Shown here one piece after another: positions 59,917-64,000 of a stretch of DNA of 64,000 nucleotides; the stretch's first letter is position 1; the number at the start of each line of letters is the position of its first letter. Below the pieces are notes generated by a model, which was not told where the DNA came from, ran no database searches, and was given only the letters and a program-made list of their open reading frames with translations. Source of the DNA: Membranipora membranacea. Its lineage: Eukaryota > Bryozoa > Gymnolaemata > Cheilostomatida > Membraniporidae. The stretch spans positions 20,896,001-20,960,000 of the forward strand of contig OU612068.1 of the NCBI GenBank assembly GCA_914767715.1, written 5' to 3'. Position numbers and translations under genes: made by a program.

Positions 59917-61619
59917 TCAGCTCAAAGATCCGCGCTGCTTCCATAGTCTGAGGGCTGATTCAGCAGTTTCCACTTCATCCTCCATCATATCATCCACCGG
60001 ATCAGGAAACAGGGTTTTGAAGTCGATATAGAGCTTATGTCCTCCCACCAGACAGAATTCCTTGAACTCTCGTATCCTGCCCATCACCTCATACTTTGCC
60101 CTCTGAGAAGAAAAATAATTATGGATAAAGAACTGCTGGCTTATCAAATGGATAGGATTCGAAATTGGCCATCTCATGTCTTGATCGTTTCAAGTCATCT
60201 TTTCTGCCAAAGCCCTTTTCATCAGAGCTGTAACCCTCCTCCCTCCTTACAATATAGTTTCACAGCTGTCTTTGGTGAAGTCCAAACCCCATGTGGCAAC
60301 ATTTTCAGCTCTTAAAAAGCCAAGCTGATTGCCATAAAAGTATTCAATTACTAGTGTTGTCACTCCAACTCAAATATAAAGATAACTTATATTATGTAAC
60401 AAACCTTCCAGTGTTTGAGAGCATCTCTCCTCTGCTTAGCTTTAGTCTTAGATGTTGTTCTGATCACCATCAACCCTCTGTAGTCTTTGAACTGTCCATC
60501 TTAAAAGTAGATTATAAGTTATGTTAATACATTTTCAATCGTACCTGACTTACACCCTCCCTGCTTACAGCACAATTATCATTGTCATTATCATTGTTTT
60601 ATGTTGAGAAGTTGCTTTACCTTTTACATAGAATGAGCAACGCCTTAATTGGTATCTTTTAATAGATGAGATTGAGGACGTTATAACCATGCTGCTCTAT
60701 TTTTACAAAATGGGTGCTAGCACACCATTTCTTCGATTGCTTCATGGTACAATATAAATGAATGACTAGAATGATTGATACTGAGTTGTTCCCAGCATAA
60801 AAGGCAAGACACAATTAGTGTCATTACAGTTGTAGACTGGTACACTCAACTTGAGATGTGAAGGTTTTAACTTGTTGTAGTGTTACCCCATAGCTTTTAT
60901 ATTGTAGATGATTTGTCATACTTACTGTCTATTTCCACAGAGTAAACTTTCTGATATTCAAGTAGTTCATCTGGTGAGAAAGTCCTTTCCAGGGTGATGG
61001 TGATTTTGGCCCATTCGTGGATCCAATCTTTCTCTGACTTTTTGATAACTCGTTCAAAGGTAGTTGCCATCATGGCAATCAACATGTTCAGCAAGAGGAT
61101 AGGCATCAGAATCATGAAGATTACAAAGACTCCGATGGCCATAGCAGGTGCTCTTGTCAGGTAGAATTCCTCATACTAAAACAAAATAAAGAATCCTATT
61201 CAGATATATAGACAAAAAAAAACATTATACTTAAAAGTTATAACGATCAAAAAGATTTATAGTACATTGATACAATGCATTTACAGATGAATTTACTTGT
61301 TAGATTGGTCAAGAACGGTGAAACAAAACCACATCATTATCAGCCTAATTTCTCATCGCATCGTAGCTGCAGAAAAAAAACACCCACATAGATGTAGAAT
61401 GATAATGATATATATTTTAGTGCTTTGGGTTAGAGGCGGTGGCTCAATCGCCCTGATTACAACAACCTCAATGCACTCTCAATGTTTTAAAATCAGATAT
61501 ATATCTGCCCACCTCGAATTCCCCTAAGGTGACATGAAAGAGCCTCATCAAAGTACCCGTCAGAGTCTTGACAGTCTCATTACCTTCTTGATCGATGCCT
61601 TTCCACATGTGAAAAAATG
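59917..61619 (-). CDS. TRP-type cation channel, C-terminal exons only
   Basis: Four exons in frame: 61513-61619, 60926-61175, 60405-60499 and 59917-60102 (TGA at 59917-59919). They encode a pore-loop-like stretch (LMRLFHVTLGEFEYEEF), the sixth membrane helix (VFVIFMILMPILLLNMLIAM), the post-S6 region (MATTFERVIKKSEKDWIHEW) and a charged C terminus. The LLNMLIAMM motif followed by a conserved Trp region is typical of TRP channels, with TRPV-like character. Ankyrin repeats and S1-S5 were not found between 61620 and the RTK-D exon at 63637, so this is either a 5'-truncated copy or the rest has been displaced. The exons themselves look intact. Confidence 0.65.
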
Positions 61620-63636
61620 CTACAAATAAAAAAAAAATACAGAATGGACCAAAAACCAGGAAACAATAACCAGATTCATAGTTGTCTTTCGATGGTCAGC
61701 TTTGATGACAAAACCGTTGGCTTTTGTCCAACAAAAGATCTGTAAAGTAAAAGTAAAACTCTAATCGTATCAAAACTTATCTCACAAGACCATTCCGGGA
61801 AGACAACTTGACATTGTTGAGAATTATTTTATACCTAGTAGCAATTAAATAACAGTAAACAAATAAGAAATAAATATCTTAGAAGATGGCTTGGATGACA
61901 AATATTTGCCCGACAGTGCAGAATAAGATTACAGAATAACAGTAAATGACATTGTTAGCGTTTACAAATGGATGATTTCTCCTAGCAGAAAAGTGAGTTT
62001 GCCATGTTGAGGAAGTGCTGTTTTGCTATATGGTTCGAGTTGCCAACTCTGATTATCATTGAGCCTGCTATTCTTGAGGGATACTCTGTAATCAAGGAGT
62101 TTGAAAAAGGAGTGGAAACGGCCTCTCATTTCAAATTGTTGTTTGTCTCCACTGGTAATTGTCCTCTCTTTATCAGCAAAGGTTTTGCATGACCACATGT
62201 GCCACATGACCACAGAGCAGAGACTGCAGAGAGTGACTTCCTGCCAAAAAGAAGTACAACTTGAGTTGCTGTAGTAATTTTGATGAACTGTCCAATCAGC
62301 AAGAGCATAGTTGTGGAATCCCATTTATCAAGATGGGCTCTACCGCAAATTCCTAAAGTGTTTGAACCTCTTGAAAAGAAACTAAACTAAGTAGCATAGA
62401 GATATAGATAGCACTCAGGTATAGTCCATGTTTCAAACTATAGTCTTATTTTACCTGGGACTCCAAAGCCATCTGCTACTCATATGAGAAGGGAAAGTTC
62501 AACTGCAGACATGTTATGCCTCCCTTTGTCACTTAGGTGTTAGAAAGGGCTTATTTAAGTACTTTCACTACTTTTATCTGGTCTAAGTTCCTCACATGGT
62601 TTTTAAATGGTGAATGAATGATTTATTTTCAGTCTCTCTATCCCCCATCAAACAGTTGCATTGGAATTATAATTCAATACTCCAAAAGTGGTTACTATAT
62701 TACTAGCTATGTCTCATCTACACTTGTGGTGATTTACATCATGATATATTGTCTCTGGGTGTCTGAATATACCGTTGAGTAAACATGTCAAATATTTTAA
62801 TAATTTTCAACTGGAGACAGACATATAAAAAGACTGAGGACTTAAATGAATTTTAATAGAGGGACCATATTAGTACAACCCTTGGAAACAGCCTTGTTAA
62901 GTCACAGGCTACATTTCGTTTCCACTCCCTCTCTGTAACTCCCTGCTGTAATCCAGTTGTGGGGATTTAAATTTTCAAGAAAACGTATTTTTTAGAGCTT
63001 TGAGTTTGACTTGGAAGCACTTGTTGCTAGTGCTATCGTTTATGTTAAGTGAAGGTAGATAAACAAAGTAAGCTCAACTAATGCAAGTGGCCATAAGCAA
63101 ACACCTACAACAGGAAAGAGCAGACAATTTAAAAGTGGAGAAAAAACATGGTATAAATGTTTCTATTTGTAGTTACTATATCTGTGGCTCTGGAAGGTCT
63201 TATGAGTCAGGCAAGTCCAGGTATCTCATCTATAGCAAGAACAGTTGTGTGAACAATTGAACAAACCTCAGTATGGCTGAACATATGAACCGAGGCAGCT
63301 CCGCCATGGAGTGGCGAGAGATTGCTTTTATATTCTTGTATTTTGTGGAGAACTAGATAAATAGAAGAATATATGTTCACAAACACTGGTGTATTGTATT
63401 AATATTTATATATCAGATAGATGGACCACAGTTATATAGTTGGCTTTCAAGTAAGGGTGGTAATATTTGGCCCATCCATTCTAAAAGAAAATAAGATCTT
63501 TCAATGATTCAGTATCTAACCAAATTTTGTTAAAAGCCCTTCTGTGTCACTGGCTAATTTACTATATATTTTTGAGACAATGAATGAGTTTACACAGCAG
63601 GTCGCAATGGTACACAGTTTGCCTCAAATTTATTGA
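61620..63636. other. Stretch between TRP exons and RTK-D last exon
   Basis: I found no further TRP exon. A hydrophobic minus-strand frame near 61625-61740 ends in a stop at the acceptor of the next exon and is not clearly channel-like. The part 63175-63350 matches the 3' flank of RTK-B (18615-18780) and belongs to the RTK-D 3' region. Confidence 0.4.
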
Positions 63637-63749
63637 TCATTTTTGTTCAGTTGGGACCGCTACGTAATCACACTTCAGGACATAGAATCCCTCATCAGGA
63701 GTTGTGTTCTTTGATTTGTAGTAAAGAGCATTCACTTTTCGGCCATCAA
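63637..63749 (-). CDS. RTK-D: last coding exon of a further paralogue (gene continues right)
   Basis: An acceptor at 63750-63751 opens an exon reading LDGRKVNALYYKSKNTTPDE, ending YVAVPTEQK and TGA (63637-63639). It matches the last exons of RTK-B (19034-19137) and RTK-C, and the 3' flank at about 63175-63350 matches 18615-18780 beyond RTK-B. In RTK-B the preceding exon is about 370 bp upstream, which here would fall just past base 64000. So at least one more copy starts at the right edge. Confidence 0.7.
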
Positions 63750-64000
63750 CTGAGAAAAAATAGTGGAAGGTATTGATGTCAACTGAGATGACCAGCTGAT
63801 TTCTAATAGGGAAACATGATTGTATGGCGTTGTGATGATGATACATTCCAAATACTTGTTAGGTTCAACTCCTCATTGGTTGAATTTAGTTTGTGGAGTA
63901 AAGAAAAAACCTAATGATGACTTAGAAAAATATAAGCTGTGCTAAGTCGTTCAGTTTGAGCTATCACTCCCCCCCCCCAGAATCAATACGTTAGTGTTGG

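Noticed and set aside
61962-62324. 120-codon minus-strand frame upstream of the TRP exons
   Set aside because: No channel motif and no matching splice sites in phase with 61513-61619.

Overview
This is eukaryotic, metazoan DNA: AT-rich, with small phase-consistent exons (about 60-330 nt) bounded by GT/AG, many intronic transposons, and receptor tyrosine kinase (RTK) and TRP-channel exons. Expanded RTK families with unusual ectodomains and tandem copies are known from demosponges, so a sponge is my best guess. That is inference; nothing here fixes the taxon.

The window is dominated by a head-to-tail array of paralogous RTK genes, all on the minus strand (5' ends to the right). From left to right: RTK-A (137-9806, ectodomain only, 3' part beyond the left edge); a decayed copy (pseudogene 1, 11675-15218); a decayed kinase 3' fragment (pseudogene 2, about 17940-18420); RTK-B (19034-39281, complete, 24 coding exons, 1187 aa); a dead non-LTR retrotransposon and a TIR element (40.4-43.4 kb); RTK-C (44005-57395, complete, 24 coding exons, 1196 aa); the C-terminal exons of a TRP-type channel (59917-61619); and the last exon of a further copy, RTK-D (63637-63749), running off the right edge. 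I rebuilt the exons by hand from splice signals, reading phase and paralogue comparison; both complete models keep frame from ATG to stop.

Each full receptor reads: signal peptide, NHL-type propeller, cysteine-containing linker, one Sushi/CCP module, IPT/TIG-like domains, one transmembrane helix, short juxtamembrane segment, tyrosine kinase, and a tyrosine-rich tail ending in a short conserved last exon. The order recalls Met/Ron and plexins (propeller, Cys-rich module, IPT repeats, TM), but with an NHL propeller in place of Sema and a Sushi module in place of PSI.

The array is recent and still changing. Positions 1-7853 are near-identical to RTK-B, whereas 7874 to about 11690 (N-terminal exons plus promoter) are near-identical to RTK-C, so RTK-A is a recombinant whose switch point can be placed within about 20 bp of one NHL exon. 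Paralogous introns act as natural empty and filled sites that date several insertions: a 3.2-kb TIR transposon, a solo LTR, a small MITE and two long inverted-repeat elements. All copies share an RFX X-box/CCAAT-like block about 290-330 bp upstream of the start codon.
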